Positions 7,760 through 16,164 are shown, counted from the first letter of the stretch. The stretch: DNA of 64,000 nt from Dyadobacter sp. MSC1_007 (GCF_023667495.1 NZ_JAMOZL010000002.1:434001-498000), one strand, 5' to 3'. Notes: generated from the sequence alone by a model not told the origin. Translations and numbers: made by a program.

Positions 7760-10276
7760 ATGAAAACTGTTTCAAACACCCGAATCGTAGTGGTAGGCAA
7801 TGGTATGGTGGGCTACAAATTCTGTGAGAAGCTGCTCGCCAGAAAAAAAAGTGATGAACAATTTTCAATCACTGTTTTTGGGGAAGAACCTCGCGTAGCG
7901 TACGACCGCGTACATTTGAGCGAATATTTTGCCGGTAAAACGGCGGATGACCTCACTATGGCCGGAGCTGACTGGTATACCGAGAATGGCATAAGATTGT
8001 TCCTTTCGGATCCAGTGGTAGACATTGATCGCGAAGAAAAACTGGTTCGTTCCCACCATGGACATATAGTATATTATGACTACCTGATCATGGCTACGGG
8101 CTCTGGCGCATTCGTTCCTTCCATTCCCGGAGTCGAGAAGGATGGGGTGTTTGTTTACAGAACTATAGAAGATCTCGAACTCATCCAGTCTTATGCAAAA
8201 AAGGCAAAGAGAGGTGCTGTGCTCGGTGGCGGATTATTGGGCCTGGAAGCTGCGAAGGCATTGCTGGACCTCGGTTTGCAGGAAGCGCACGTTGTCGAAT
8301 TTGCGCCAAGACTGATGCCAAGGCAGATCGACGATGCTGGATCCAGAATGCTGCAGAGCCAACTGGAAAGCCTCGGTTTGCAAATCCACCTTTCAAAAAG
8401 TACACAGGAAATAAAAGGGGCTGACTGTATCGAAGGAATGCAGTTTGCAGATAATTCCTTCCTCGATGTGGATATGCTCGTCATTTCGGCAGGTATCCGC
8501 CCACGGGATGAGCTGGCTAAAATTGCAGGTTTGGAAACGCATCCGAGAGGCGGGATTGTGGTTAATAATCAATTACAGACTTCGGACCCTTCGATTTTCG
8601 CAATTGGAGAATGTGCATTGGCCCACCATATGATTTATGGATTGATCGCACCGGGTTACGAAATGGCGGAAGTTGTGGCCGTAATGCTGACTGGCGGTGA
8701 AAAGGAGTTTTTGCCTTACGATATGTCGACCAAACTGAAACTGATCGGCACAGACGTAGCGAGCTTCGGTGATCCGTTTATTGAGGAGCCGGCATGCAAA
8801 ACGATCCGTTACGAAAACAAGGCAAAAGGTGTTTATAAACGCATTAATGTAAGCCCTGATGGCAAAACGTTGCTAGGAGGCATCCTGGTAGGGGAAGCGG
8901 AGCAGTACAATATGCTGCTGCAAACCTGTAAAAGTAAAACGATTCTACCACCCGACTCCGAAGACCTGATCCTGGGTTCACGCGGCGGCGAGGAAGCTGG
9001 TGCCGGAGTAATGGGCTTGCCCGATGACGCGCTTATATGCTCGTGCGAGGCCGTTACGAAGGGAATGATTTGCCACGAGGTCGGTGAAAACGGCCATAAT
9101 ACAATCGATGCGTTGAAGAAATGCTGCAAAGCAGGCACTGGCTGCGGCGGTTGTATCCCGATGGTGAAGGATCTGATCTCGGGCGTGATGAAGGAAAAAG
9201 GTGTGTATGTGAGAAATGTGGTTTGCGAGCATTTCGATTATTCACGTCAGGAGCTGCTGGACCTTGTGAAGATGAATGGTTTGAAAACATACGGAACTGT
9301 CCTTGACCATTTCGGAAAAGGGGACGGCTGTGAAGTTTGTAAGCCAGTGGTGGCCTCCGTGTTGGCGAGTCTTTGGAATGAAAATATCCTTCAAAAGGAT
9401 CGGGCGATCGCGCAGGATTCTAACGACCGCTATTTGGCCAACATTCAAAAAGGAGGTACTTACTCGGTTGTTCCGCGGATTCCGGGAGGTGAAATTACGC
9501 CTGAAAAACTGATCGTTATTGGTCAGGTAGCGCAGAAATACAATCTATATACCAAAATTACAGGCGGCCAGCGCATTGATATGTTCGGCGCGCACCTGAA
9601 TGACCTGCCTGCTATCTGGGAAGAGCTGATCGACGCAGGCTTTGAAAGCGGTCATGCCTATGGTAAGTCGCTTCGGACTGTGAAAAGCTGCGTGGGATCT
9701 ACCTGGTGCCGCTTCGGTGTCCAGGACTCGGTCACGTTCGCGATCGAAGTAGAAGACCGTTACAAAGGCCTTCGCTCCCCGCATAAGTTGAAATCTGCGG
9801 TTTCGGGTTGCGTACGTGAATGCGCTGAAGCACAGAGCAAAGACTTTGGTATTATCGCCACCGAAAAAGGCTGGAACCTGTTTGTGTGCGGAAATGGTGG
9901 TTCGAAACCGCAACACGCACAATTGCTGGCAACGGACGTAGACAAGGAAACCTGTCTCCGCCTGATCGACCGTTTTCTGATGTTCTACATCAAAACCGCC
10001 GACCCGCTCACACGGACCGCTACCTGGCTCAATAAGATGGAAGGTGGTATGAACTACCTCAAGGCAGTGGTAGTGGACGATGTGTTAGGCATTGCCGCAG
10101 AGTTGGAAAGTGACATGCAGAACCTGATTGATGCGTATCAATGCGAGTGGAAAGAGGTGGTGGAAAGTCCTGAGCTGCGTAAACGTTTCAGTCACTTTGT
10201 AAATACCCCTATAAAAGATCCAACAGTAGCATTCGAAGGCATGCGCGAACAAAAGAGAGCCACCGAATGGGCATAG
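7760..10276 (+). CDS. nirB: NAD(P)H nitrite reductase, large subunit
   Basis: The 838-residue protein reduces nitrite to ammonium in the cytoplasm using siroheme. Domains in order: FAD/NAD(P) binding (residues 1-400, VVVGNGMVGYK and GAVLGGGLLGLEAA), a BFD-like [2Fe-2S] domain (CSC at 427-429 and CGGC at 462-465), a second cysteine-rich segment (GDGCEVC near 522), the sulfite/nitrite reductase half domain (~555-625), and the siroheme/[4Fe-4S] domain with Cys644, Cys650, Cys684 and Cys688 in CVGSTWC and SGCVREC. All expected cofactor residues are present and the length is typical. The stop codon lies inside the first unit of a palindromic repeat, so the last two residues (Trp-Ala) are partly repeat-derived. 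nirD follows after 217 bp. Confidence 0.97.
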   Translation: MKTVSNTRIVVVGNGMVGYKFCEKLLARKKSDEQFSITVFGEEPRVAYDRVHLSEYFAGKTADDLTMAGADWYTENGIRLFLSDPVVDIDREEKLVRSHHGHIVYYDYLIMATGSGAFVPSIPGVEKDGVFVYRTIEDLELIQSYAKKAKRGAVLGGGLLGLEAAKALLDLGLQEAHVVEFAPRLMPRQIDDAGSRMLQSQLESLGLQIHLSKSTQEIKGADCIEGMQFADNSFLDVDMLVISAGIRPRDELAKIAGLETHPRGGIVVNNQLQTSDPSIFAIGECALAHHMIYGLIAPGYEMAEVVAVMLTGGEKEFLPYDMSTKLKLIGTDVASFGDPFIEEPACKTIRYENKAKGVYKRINVSPDGKTLLGGILVGEAEQYNMLLQTCKSKTILPPDSEDLILGSRGGEEAGAGVMGLPDDALICSCEAVTKGMICHEVGENGHNTIDALKKCCKAGTGCGGCIPMVKDLISGVMKEKGVYVRNVVCEHFDYSRQELLDLVKMNGLKTYGTVLDHFGKGDGCEVCKPVVASVLASLWNENILQKDRAIAQDSNDRYLANIQKGGTYSVVPRIPGGEITPEKLIVIGQVAQKYNLYTKITGGQRIDMFGAHLNDLPAIWEELIDAGFESGHAYGKSLRTVKSCVGSTWCRFGVQDSVTFAIEVEDRYKGLRSPHKLKSAVSGCVRECAEAQSKDFGIIATEKGWNLFVCGNGGSKPQHAQLLATDVDKETCLRLIDRFLMFYIKTADPLTRTATWLNKMEGGMNYLKAVVVDDVLGIAAELESDMQNLIDAYQCEWKEVVESPELRKRFSHFVNTPIKDPTVAFEGMREQKRATEWA

Positions 10277-10399
10277 ATGCCCGGCATAGATGCCCGGCAT
10301 GGATGCCCATTCGGAATGCGCCGGGAATAATGCCCCGCATGTTCCCGGATGGAAATGCCCGGGGGAGCGCCTCCCGTCGGCTGAAGCCAACGGAAATGG
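10269..10399. repeat. cluster of short palindromes between nirB and nirD
   Basis: Three near-identical units built on GGGCATAGATGCCC or GGGCATGGATGCCC lie in tandem from 10269 to about 10308, followed by further hairpin-prone segments rich in GCCCGGG and GCCTCCC, and then CCGTCGGCTGAAGCCAACGG at 10377, a diverged copy of the 20-bp palindrome at 3957. The nirB stop codon (10274-10276) is inside the first unit. On the mRNA this would be a string of hairpins that could stabilise the nirB 3' end or lower nirD expression. Confidence 0.75.
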
Positions 10400-10443
10400 A
10401 TTTGAATGGCACGAACACAAATCACAAAAAACAACATCACTAA

Positions 10444-10463
10444 CCCCGGGTTTCAACCCGGGG
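10444..10463. repeat. palindromic repeat copy 1 (CCCCGGGTT-AACCCGGGG)
   Basis: Nine-base arms CCCCGGGTT and AACCCGGGG are separated by TC. A second copy with the same core (GGGTTTCAACCC) occurs at 10965-10984, just before the histidine kinase gene. Both lie within ~50 bp upstream of a start codon in the nitrate locus. They look like dispersed REP-type repeats; a regulatory role is possible but not shown. Confidence 0.7.
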
Positions 10464-10493
10464 GTTTCACCAGCGATCAAACTACAAGTAGAT

Positions 10494-10847
10494 ATGGAAA
10501 CGATCACCGACACAACCAACAAGGTAACATGGCACATGGCGTGCTACATCGATGACATCCCGGAAGACGGCGGCGGCTGCGCGTTCATCAGTGGGAAGCA
10601 AATCGCGATCTTCAATTTCAGCAGAAGAGGCGAATGGTATGCCACCGACAACCAATGTCCGCACCGCCAGCAAATGGCAATTGGTCGCGGAATGATCGGA
10701 AGTCAGGACGGTGAACCAAAAGTTGCTTGTCCTTTTCATAAAAAAACCTTTTCATTGCAGACTGGACAGTGCCTCAACGACGACGCTTACCAGATCAACA
10801 CTTTCCCGGTGATGGTAAAAGAGAACCGGGTCTATGTAGGGTTGTAG
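10494..10847 (+). CDS. nirD: nitrite reductase small subunit, Rieske-type
   Basis: The 117-residue protein is the NirD partner of NirB and carries a Rieske-like fold. The two iron-binding loops read CPHRQQMA and CPFHKKTFSL, so Cys-x-His and Cys-x2-His are both intact, unlike some NirD proteins that have lost the cluster. The Met of METITDTTNK fits the family start; the frame is open upstream to 10290, but that stretch is the palindromic repeat cluster and encodes no recognisable protein. The 217-bp gap after nirB is unusually long for this pair and is filled with repeats. The NarX-like kinase gene follows after 144 bp. Confidence 0.92.
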   Translation: METITDTTNKVTWHMACYIDDIPEDGGGCAFISGKQIAIFNFSRRGEWYATDNQCPHRQQMAIGRGMIGSQDGEPKVACPFHKKTFSLQTGQCLNDDAYQINTFPVMVKENRVYVGL

Positions 10848-10964
10848 CGTCGGGTGATGGTTGTATCGCGGGTGCATGATGTTGTTGGTGACAACACCAA
10901 CAACGGCGTCAAAAGCGTCAGCGACATCAGCGGCCTGTCCTACATCTAAATGACGATCACATAA

Positions 10965-10984
10965 CCCGGGGTTTCAACCCCGGG
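10965..10984. repeat. palindromic repeat copy 2 (CCCGGGGTT-AACCCCGGG)
   Basis: Second copy of the repeat at 10444: nine-base arms CCCGGGGTT and AACCCCGGG around TC. It ends 7 bp before the start codon of the histidine kinase gene, close enough to affect translation initiation if the hairpin forms in the mRNA. Confidence 0.7.
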
Positions 10985-10991
10985 AGACAAC

Positions 10992-12422
10992 ATGGAAAGA
11001 CTTGATAAGCGGGTAGCAGGCAGCCTGACGCGTTTCTACGTGGTAGCCTTGTGTGTAGTAGCTATGCTGACCGTCAGCGGATTGTTCCTCATCAGAAGGA
11101 CGATCAGTAACCTGAATCACGATAGCAGGGTGGTGAATGTGGCGGGCCGACAGCGTATGCTGAGCCAGCGCCTCACCAAACTAGCGATACTTAAAATTAA
11201 CGGCATGGAGCACCGCGACTCGACTAGTTTCGGTGCTTTGCTACAATTGTGGAAGGATAGCCACGAAGACCTAGCCCGCAGGCGCCTACCGGTGGAAACG
11301 GGCTTTGTCACCTGGAAAAGCCAGCCACTGGACACCATGTTCCGGGACCTCGATCCTGTTTTCGATGGCATTTATAATAATTTTGCATTGATCAACAGCG
11401 ATTCGGTTGCTGATGACGGCAAGCGCGTGGCCCTTGCGCAGGTGCTCGACAATGAGCCCCGGTTTCTCGCGCGCATGGACCGTATTGTTTTTCAATTTGA
11501 TAAAGAGAGCTTCGAAAGGCTGGAAAACCTGGAAAGGATCGAATGGATCCTTGATATCATGACGATTCTCGTATTGGTGGCAGAAGGCCTTTTAATTTTC
11601 CGGCCGGTTGTAAACACCACCAGGCGCGTGGTCAGGATGCTGACCGAGTCGGAAGATGCATTGCAGTTTTCCAACCAAAAACTAAAAGAGACGAATACGC
11701 AACTGGTTGAAACGCAAAAGGAACTGCTGCGGCTGGAAGAGGAAAAATATGAACTGCAGCGTGCGGAAGACCGAGTACGAGCCGGGGCGCTGATCGAAGG
11801 ACAGGAGGAGGAACGAAAGCGGTTTGCATTGGAACTGCATGACGGGATCGGGCAGATGCTTACCGGGTTGAAACTCCATGCAGAAAAGCTGAAATCCGTG
11901 CAGTTCCATGACGAAAAGCACCAAAAGCGCTTTGATCAGCTCGTTACCCTTGTTCAGGATATCATCGCTACTACGAGGCAGATCTCATTTAATCTGATGC
12001 CTTCGGTTTTGAGTGATTTTGGGCTGATATCCGCATTGAAACTGCTTTGTCAGCAAACGGCGGACGTCTCGGGTATCAAAATTGAGTTTGAAGGCGACAC
12101 CGGTGACCGGCTGCCATTGACAAGGCCTATGGAGATCGGGTTGTACCGCATCGCGCAGGAGGCGCTCAATAATGCTGTGAAACACGCGAATGCGGATCGG
12201 ATCAAGATTAAATTGGAACAAAATAAGAATCGTATCGTTTTGCAAATCGCGGATGACGGAAAAGGATTTTTAATTAGTAATTTAAAGTCAGAGGAAGGAT
12301 TATTTCTGACCCGCAACGGCATGGAGAATATCCGTACGCGTACACAATTGCTCAATGGAGAGATGGAAATCATCTCAAAAGTGGACAGCGGGACCAGACT
12401 GATCGTCCAGGTTGATTTATAA
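10992..12422 (+). CDS. NarX-like sensor histidine kinase
   Basis: The 476-residue inner-membrane kinase has one transmembrane helix near residues 14-35, a periplasmic four-helix sensor of the PilJ/NarX type, a second helix near 185-205, a coiled-coil linker, a HisKA_3 dimerisation domain (LELHDGIGQMLTGLK, phospho-acceptor His) and an HATPase domain (ALNNAVKHANAD, then DDGKGF). The sensor begins VVNVAGRQRMLSQRL, which resembles the nitrate-binding P-box region of NarX. The response regulator gene follows after 27 bp and nirBD lie upstream, so nitrate or nitrite sensing for this locus is the likely role; the ligand itself is inferred. Confidence 0.88.
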   Translation: MERLDKRVAGSLTRFYVVALCVVAMLTVSGLFLIRRTISNLNHDSRVVNVAGRQRMLSQRLTKLAILKINGMEHRDSTSFGALLQLWKDSHEDLARRRLPVETGFVTWKSQPLDTMFRDLDPVFDGIYNNFALINSDSVADDGKRVALAQVLDNEPRFLARMDRIVFQFDKESFERLENLERIEWILDIMTILVLVAEGLLIFRPVVNTTRRVVRMLTESEDALQFSNQKLKETNTQLVETQKELLRLEEEKYELQRAEDRVRAGALIEGQEEERKRFALELHDGIGQMLTGLKLHAEKLKSVQFHDEKHQKRFDQLVTLVQDIIATTRQISFNLMPSVLSDFGLISALKLLCQQTADVSGIKIEFEGDTGDRLPLTRPMEIGLYRIAQEALNNAVKHANADRIKIKLEQNKNRIVLQIADDGKGFLISNLKSEEGLFLTRNGMENIRTRTQLLNGEMEIISKVDSGTRLIVQVDL

Positions 12423-12449
12423 GTTTGTTGCTGATTACATTATCGTCAT

Positions 12450-13112
12450 ATGCCCATTAGGATTCTTGTTGTAGACGACCATTCTGTGGTGAGGCAGGGA
12501 ATTATCACGCTGCTCGAAGATGAGCACGATCTGGTGATCGCCGGCGAAGCGTCGGACGGAGACGAGGTCTGGGAAATGGTCGAGCAGGTAAAACCTGATG
12601 TTATTTTGCTGGACCTGACCATGCCACGGATGCCGGGCCTGGAAGTTATTAAGCAGATAATACCTGTTTTTCCCAATGTTAAGATATTGGTTTTTAGTAT
12701 GCACAATAATACCGACTATATTCTGTCGTCGGCATTGAATGGCGCTTCCGGATACCTGGAAAAGGATACGAGCAGAGAAGAAATGCTGAAAGCGATCCGC
12801 GCTATCGCCAGAGGTGAGTTGTATTTCCCGCCTTATACATCTTCGGTCATCATCAAAAATCTGCTCAGACAGCTTGCGCGTGTACCCGACACCCGTTCGG
12901 AACCTGAGGAAGTTCAGGAGAAATCAATTTGGAAGATCATCACGCCCCGCGAGCAGCAAATCCTCAAATGTCTCACCGAAGGAATGAGCAGCAGGGACAT
13001 CGCCGTCAAATTTGATATTAGTTCCAATACAGTTGCCAACCAACGGGCTAGCATCATGAAAAAAGCGAATGTAAAAAACACCGCTGAGCTCATCAGTCTG
13101 GCCATGAAGTAA
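12450..13112 (+). CDS. NarL/FixJ-family response regulator
   Basis: The 220-residue protein has a receiver domain (acidic pair Asp9-Asp10, phospho-acceptor Asp55 in VILLDLTMPRMPG) and a C-terminal LuxR-type helix-turn-helix (ITPREQQILKCLTEGMSSRDIA) expected to bind DNA. It pairs with the HisKA_3 kinase just upstream and is the natural candidate to control the divergent nitrate operons. The nearest downstream gene, the ThuA-like protein, lies 82 bp away and is probably a separate unit. Confidence 0.93.
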   Translation: MPIRILVVDDHSVVRQGIITLLEDEHDLVIAGEASDGDEVWEMVEQVKPDVILLDLTMPRMPGLEVIKQIIPVFPNVKILVFSMHNNTDYILSSALNGASGYLEKDTSREEMLKAIRAIARGELYFPPYTSSVIIKNLLRQLARVPDTRSEPEEVQEKSIWKIITPREQQILKCLTEGMSSRDIAVKFDISSNTVANQRASIMKKANVKNTAELISLAMK

Positions 13113-13194
13113 GTAATGGCCTGATTTTTATAAAGTCCGTCATGGGTTTATCGGGCCTCCGAAAATGGAGGCCATCATTCAAATCGAAAACACC

Positions 13195-14103
13195 ATGACC
13201 AGGATTTTCACCTTTATATTACCCCTGATATTGTGCTGTGCAATCGCTTTTGGGCAAGCTTCCGCCACCTCCGCGGGTAAAAAGTCATCTGAAAAGAAGA
13301 AAATCGTATTCATCGCCGGACCCGACAGTCACGGAAAGGGCGAGCATGAGCATAACGGCGGCAGTACGTTATTGGCTAAGGCATTGAATGACAGTCTGCC
13401 AGGCGTGGAAGCTACGGTCGTACACAACGGCTGGCCGAAGGACGAGCGTGTACTTGACGGCGCGGATGCCATTGTTTTTTATTGCGACGGCGGAGGCGAT
13501 CATCTGGCGCTGCCGCACGCGCCTTACCTGGATAAACTTGTTCAGAAAGGTGTAGGAATTGTCAATCTTCATTTCGCATTGGAGGTGCCTCAGGAGGCTG
13601 GGAAGTATCTTTTGCAATGGATAGGGGGGTATTTTGAGATCAACTGGTCAGTGAACCCGGTTTGGGAGGCCAGTTTTGCGAGCTTTCCTGATCACCCGGT
13701 GGCGCGTGGCTTGAAGCCGTTCAGCATTACGGACGAATGGTACTATCACATGCGTTTTCCTGCGGATATGAAAGGCGTTACACCGATCCTCCAAGCATTA
13801 CCTCCGGAAGCTACCTTGAACAGGCCGGATGGAACGCATTCGAATAATCCTGCGGTGAGGGAGTCGGTTATCACCAAAAAAGAGCCTCAAACACTGGCCT
13901 GGGCTTTTGAGCGGCCAGATGGCGGCCGTGGGTTTGGCTTTACTGGTGGACATATACATAAAAACTGGCAGAACGATAATTTTCGCAAACTGGTCCTCAA
14001 TGCCATCACCTGGGCTGCTAAGGCCGATATTCCACAGAATGGCGTTCCATCCGCAACACCCACTGAAAATGAATTGAATGCGCTTACCAAGCGGGTGAAC
14101 TGA
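13195..14103 (+). CDS. secreted ThuA-domain protein
   Basis: The 302-residue product carries a signal peptide (MTRIFTFILPLILCCAIAFGQ) followed by a ThuA-like domain, a class I glutamine-amidotransferase-like fold seen in trehalose/disaccharide utilisation loci. Visible conserved blocks are KIVFIAGPDSHGKGEHEH, AIVFYCDGGGDH and GVGIVNLHFALEVP, then EWYYHMRF and GRGFGFTGGHIHKNW. The enzymatic activity of these secreted homologues is not settled; a role in carbohydrate handling is usual. I chose the ATG at 13195 over 13165 because it puts the hydrophobic signal segment at the very N terminus. It stands alone between the regulator gene and a toxin-antitoxin pair. Confidence 0.85.
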   Translation: MTRIFTFILPLILCCAIAFGQASATSAGKKSSEKKKIVFIAGPDSHGKGEHEHNGGSTLLAKALNDSLPGVEATVVHNGWPKDERVLDGADAIVFYCDGGGDHLALPHAPYLDKLVQKGVGIVNLHFALEVPQEAGKYLLQWIGGYFEINWSVNPVWEASFASFPDHPVARGLKPFSITDEWYYHMRFPADMKGVTPILQALPPEATLNRPDGTHSNNPAVRESVITKKEPQTLAWAFERPDGGRGFGFTGGHIHKNWQNDNFRKLVLNAITWAAKADIPQNGVPSATPTENELNALTKRVN

Positions 14104-14119
14104 CCGTCGTTTAAATAAC

Positions 14120-14150
14120 TTGACAACTTGACAAGTTTGTCGTATTTTAG
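14120..14150 (+). promoter_or_regulatory. promoter with embedded operator of the phd/PIN module
   Basis: A TTG at 14120-14122 and a -7-like box TATTTTAG at 14143-14150 are 20 bp apart. Between them lies the perfect palindrome AACTTG-A-CAAGTT (14125-14137), which also forms a direct repeat of ACTTGACA with 14118-14125. A palindrome in the promoter spacer is what is expected for autorepression by a Phd/YefM antitoxin. Confidence 0.55.
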
Positions 14151-14171
14151 TTGCGTAATGATAGCAATGTT

Positions 14172-14402
14172 ATGAGAACAATGAGCGTAGGCGAATTCAA
14201 AGCCCACTTTTCACAAGTACTAAAAGATGTGGAAAACGGCGAAAAAATAGGGATCACTTTCGGTCGAAAGAAAGAAGTGAAAGCTTTTTTAGTGCCCAGC
14301 GAGACAAAAGAGCCAAGGAAACTTGGGGTGCTGGAAGGGCAGAACGGTTATTTTATGAAGGACGATTTTCAAATAACAACAGACGACGAATTTGAAATAT
14401 GA
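14172..14402 (+). CDS. Phd/YefM-type antitoxin
   Basis: The 76-residue protein begins MRTMSVGEFKAHFSQVLKDVENGEKIGITFGRKKEVKAFLVPS, the typical DNA-binding fold of Phd/YefM antitoxins; the C-terminal part (QITTDDEFEI) should wrap the toxin. Its stop overlaps the toxin start by four bases (ATGA), typical for translational coupling. The ATG at 14172 is preferred over a TTG at 14151, which would lie inside the promoter. A palindrome just upstream suggests autoregulation. Confidence 0.85.
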   Translation: MRTMSVGEFKAHFSQVLKDVENGEKIGITFGRKKEVKAFLVPSETKEPRKLGVLEGQNGYFMKDDFQITTDDEFEI

Positions 14403-14797
14403 AATACTTATTGGATACACACACTTTAATCTGGACATTATTCGATACTCCTAAACTTTCTGACACCGTCAAAGGCATCATTCGCGATCCGGCCAACGAT
14501 ATTTTTGTAAGTGCAATCAATTTTTGGGAGATTTCTATCAAAGTGGGTTCGGGTAAACTGGGGCTGGGTGCGGTAACACCGGAGTCGCTCCCGGAAACGT
14601 GCCTGGACCATGGATTTGAATTCATTAATCTGGATGTACAAGAAGCGAGTTCATTCTACCGGCTTGCGGCAGCTTATCATAAAGATCCTTTCGACCGAAT
14701 GCTTATCTGGCAGGCTATCAATCGAAATCACATCCTCCTTACCAACGATGAGAACATCGCCAAGTACAATTCCGAAGGCCTGAAAGTCGTCTGGTAA
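14399..14797 (+). CDS. PIN-domain toxin (VapC-like ribonuclease)
   Basis: The 132-residue protein starts MKYLLDTHTLIW, the first acidic site of PIN nucleases, and continues with SAINFWEISIKVGSGKL, DPFDRMLIWQA and LLTNDENIAKYN, giving the four conserved acidic residues of the metal site. This subfamily usually pairs with Phd-type antitoxins, as here. It would cleave RNA when released from the antitoxin. The gene is full length, unlike the PIN remnant at 51924. Confidence 0.9.
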   Translation: MKYLLDTHTLIWTLFDTPKLSDTVKGIIRDPANDIFVSAINFWEISIKVGSGKLGLGAVTPESLPETCLDHGFEFINLDVQEASSFYRLAAAYHKDPFDRMLIWQAINRNHILLTNDENIAKYNSEGLKVVW

Positions 14798-14838
14798 GGC
14801 CTAGCTGCCCATTTTTATTGGAAAATGAAACAAACTTC

Positions 14839-14886
14839 TTGCGATTTAATTTTCTTTAACCTTACTTTGTCTATCAAATTAGTAGA
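14839..14886 (+). promoter_or_regulatory. predicted sulfur-regulon promoter and operator, locus 1
   Basis: TTG at 14839-14841, 20 bp, then TTACTTTG at 14862-14869 form a Bacteroidota-type promoter. Directly downstream comes the imperfect palindrome TCTATCAAATTAGTAGA (14870-14886). The same arrangement, with the same 20-bp spacing and only one base changed in the palindrome, stands at 20969-21016 in front of a SAM riboswitch. A repressor bound there would cover the transcription start. The form recalls sites of Rrf2-type cysteine regulators, but the regulator is not identified. Confidence 0.6.
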
Positions 14887-14936
14887 TTTCACTGTTAACC
14901 ACCAGCATTGAGATCTTAACATAATCTTTTTCAAAC

Positions 14937-15035
14937 ATGAAATCGATGAACCTGTATTCTTCGCAAAGGGCTATTGCGCCTATGGTGGTTTCCATTCTAT
15001 ATAGCCGGTTTTCCGGTTCCTGTTGTCGGTATTGA
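14937..15035 (+). CDS. candidate Cys-Cys leader peptide (32 residues)
   Basis: A short frame starting at ATG 14937 (or ATG 14946) ends at TGA 15033-15035. The peptide is moderately hydrophobic and finishes SGSCCRY, with two tandem Cys codons just before the stop. It lies in the ~280-nt leader between the predicted sulfur-regulated promoter and the binding-protein gene at 15158. Small upstream frames with consecutive Cys codons are known in mycobacteria to sense cysteine by ribosome stalling, and a similar attenuation role is inferred here. I do not see a clear intrinsic terminator downstream, so the mechanism is open. The rest of 14798-15157 holds no other gene. Confidence 0.45.
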   Translation: MKSMNLYSSQRAIAPMVVSILYSRFSGSCCRY

Positions 15036-15157
15036 CATTTAATGCCGCAGACCATTGTCTCGCGGTAGCCTGATATTCATTCCTGTTACTCATTTAATTC
15101 AGTCCACAGCCTGGCTTCCGCCGGATGTTGGGGCTACTAACATCACTGTTTACCATC

Positions 15158-16090
15158 ATGAAAAAATTGAACACTCTTTTGCTCATCTCTGGACTATCGT
15201 TGAGCCTTTTTACAACCACATCTGCACAAGAGCAGGCGGATAATAAAGTGATTATCACTGGCGTGCGGTTTGCCTATCCGCTGGTCGAGAAGTGGATCAA
15301 AGAATACACAGCCGCAAATCCGAAATCTCAGATCGTAATTGAAACGCGTACGATCACAGATCCTCAAAAATATGATTTGCTGATCGAAGCTTATGATCAG
15401 GATAAAGAGGTAAAGGAGACGCGCGAGTACATTTCGATCGGGCGTTATGCATTGTTGCCGGTTGCTAATTCAAAGTCCGCATTTGCTAAAGATTATGCTG
15501 AAAAGGGCCTGAATGAGAAGACATACAAGCAGATTTTCTTCCATGATATTTATGCAGAGAAGGACAAATCGCTGACCACACCATATACTATTTATACCCG
15601 TTTACAAAAGGCCGGTGCGCCGTTGACTTTCGCAAGATATTTCGGGTACGAACAACAAAATATCAAGGGGAAGGCCATTGCGGGAGCCGACGAGCATCTG
15701 ATCAAAGCACTTTTAAAGGATGATACCGGCATTACTTATACCACCCCAGGCCTGGCTTACGATCTGCAAACCAGGAAGCCAGTTGAAGGGCTTACCATTA
15801 TCCCGGTTGATCTGGATGGTAATGGAAGAGTTTCCAAAGAAGAAAAAGCGCTGGATAATCTCGACAATGTGATCGCCAGTCTGGAAACAGAAAAAATCAA
15901 AAATGTGCCGGTCGAGTACCTCCATTTTTCAATTGATAAACACAATTCGAATCCCGAAGCTAAAAAATTCCTTTTGTGGGTAGCTGCGAATGCGGAGAAG
16001 GACCTGCACCAATATGGCTACCTGAAACCGGATGGCAAGCGCGTTCAGAACGAAAAGGAAAAGCTGGAAAGATTCCAGGCTGTAAAATAG
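15158..16090 (+). CDS. PstS-like periplasmic binding protein with EF-hand loop
   Basis: The 310-residue protein has a signal peptide (MKKLNTLLLISGLSLSLFTTTSAQ) and the outline of a phosphate/sulfate-type periplasmic solute-binding protein: TGVRFAYPLVEKWIKEYTAANP near the N terminus resembles the PstS start, and YISIGRYALLPVANSKSAF is the conserved middle strand. A canonical 12-residue calcium loop, DLDGNGRVSKEE, occupies residues 218-229. No ABC permease or ATPase genes are adjacent, so it may serve a distant transporter or act in capture or signalling. Its promoter motif is shared with other sulfur genes and two sulfatases follow, so an oxyanion such as sulfate is a plausible ligand; this is inference. 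ATG 15158 is chosen over 15125 for the signal peptide. Confidence 0.7.
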   Translation: MKKLNTLLLISGLSLSLFTTTSAQEQADNKVIITGVRFAYPLVEKWIKEYTAANPKSQIVIETRTITDPQKYDLLIEAYDQDKEVKETREYISIGRYALLPVANSKSAFAKDYAEKGLNEKTYKQIFFHDIYAEKDKSLTTPYTIYTRLQKAGAPLTFARYFGYEQQNIKGKAIAGADEHLIKALLKDDTGITYTTPGLAYDLQTRKPVEGLTIIPVDLDGNGRVSKEEKALDNLDNVIASLETEKIKNVPVEYLHFSIDKHNSNPEAKKFLLWVAANAEKDLHQYGYLKPDGKRVQNEKEKLERFQAVK

Positions 16091-16164
16091 GCAATTGCTG
16101 ACCGTGAGATTAGTAGTTTTTGGACGCTAACTTGTTTTAATACAAGCCAAAAACCAATATCGCC

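Noticed and set aside
15055-15243. 62-codon frame crossing the start of the binding-protein gene
   Set aside because: Out of frame with the signal-peptide-bearing gene, overlaps it and has no features.
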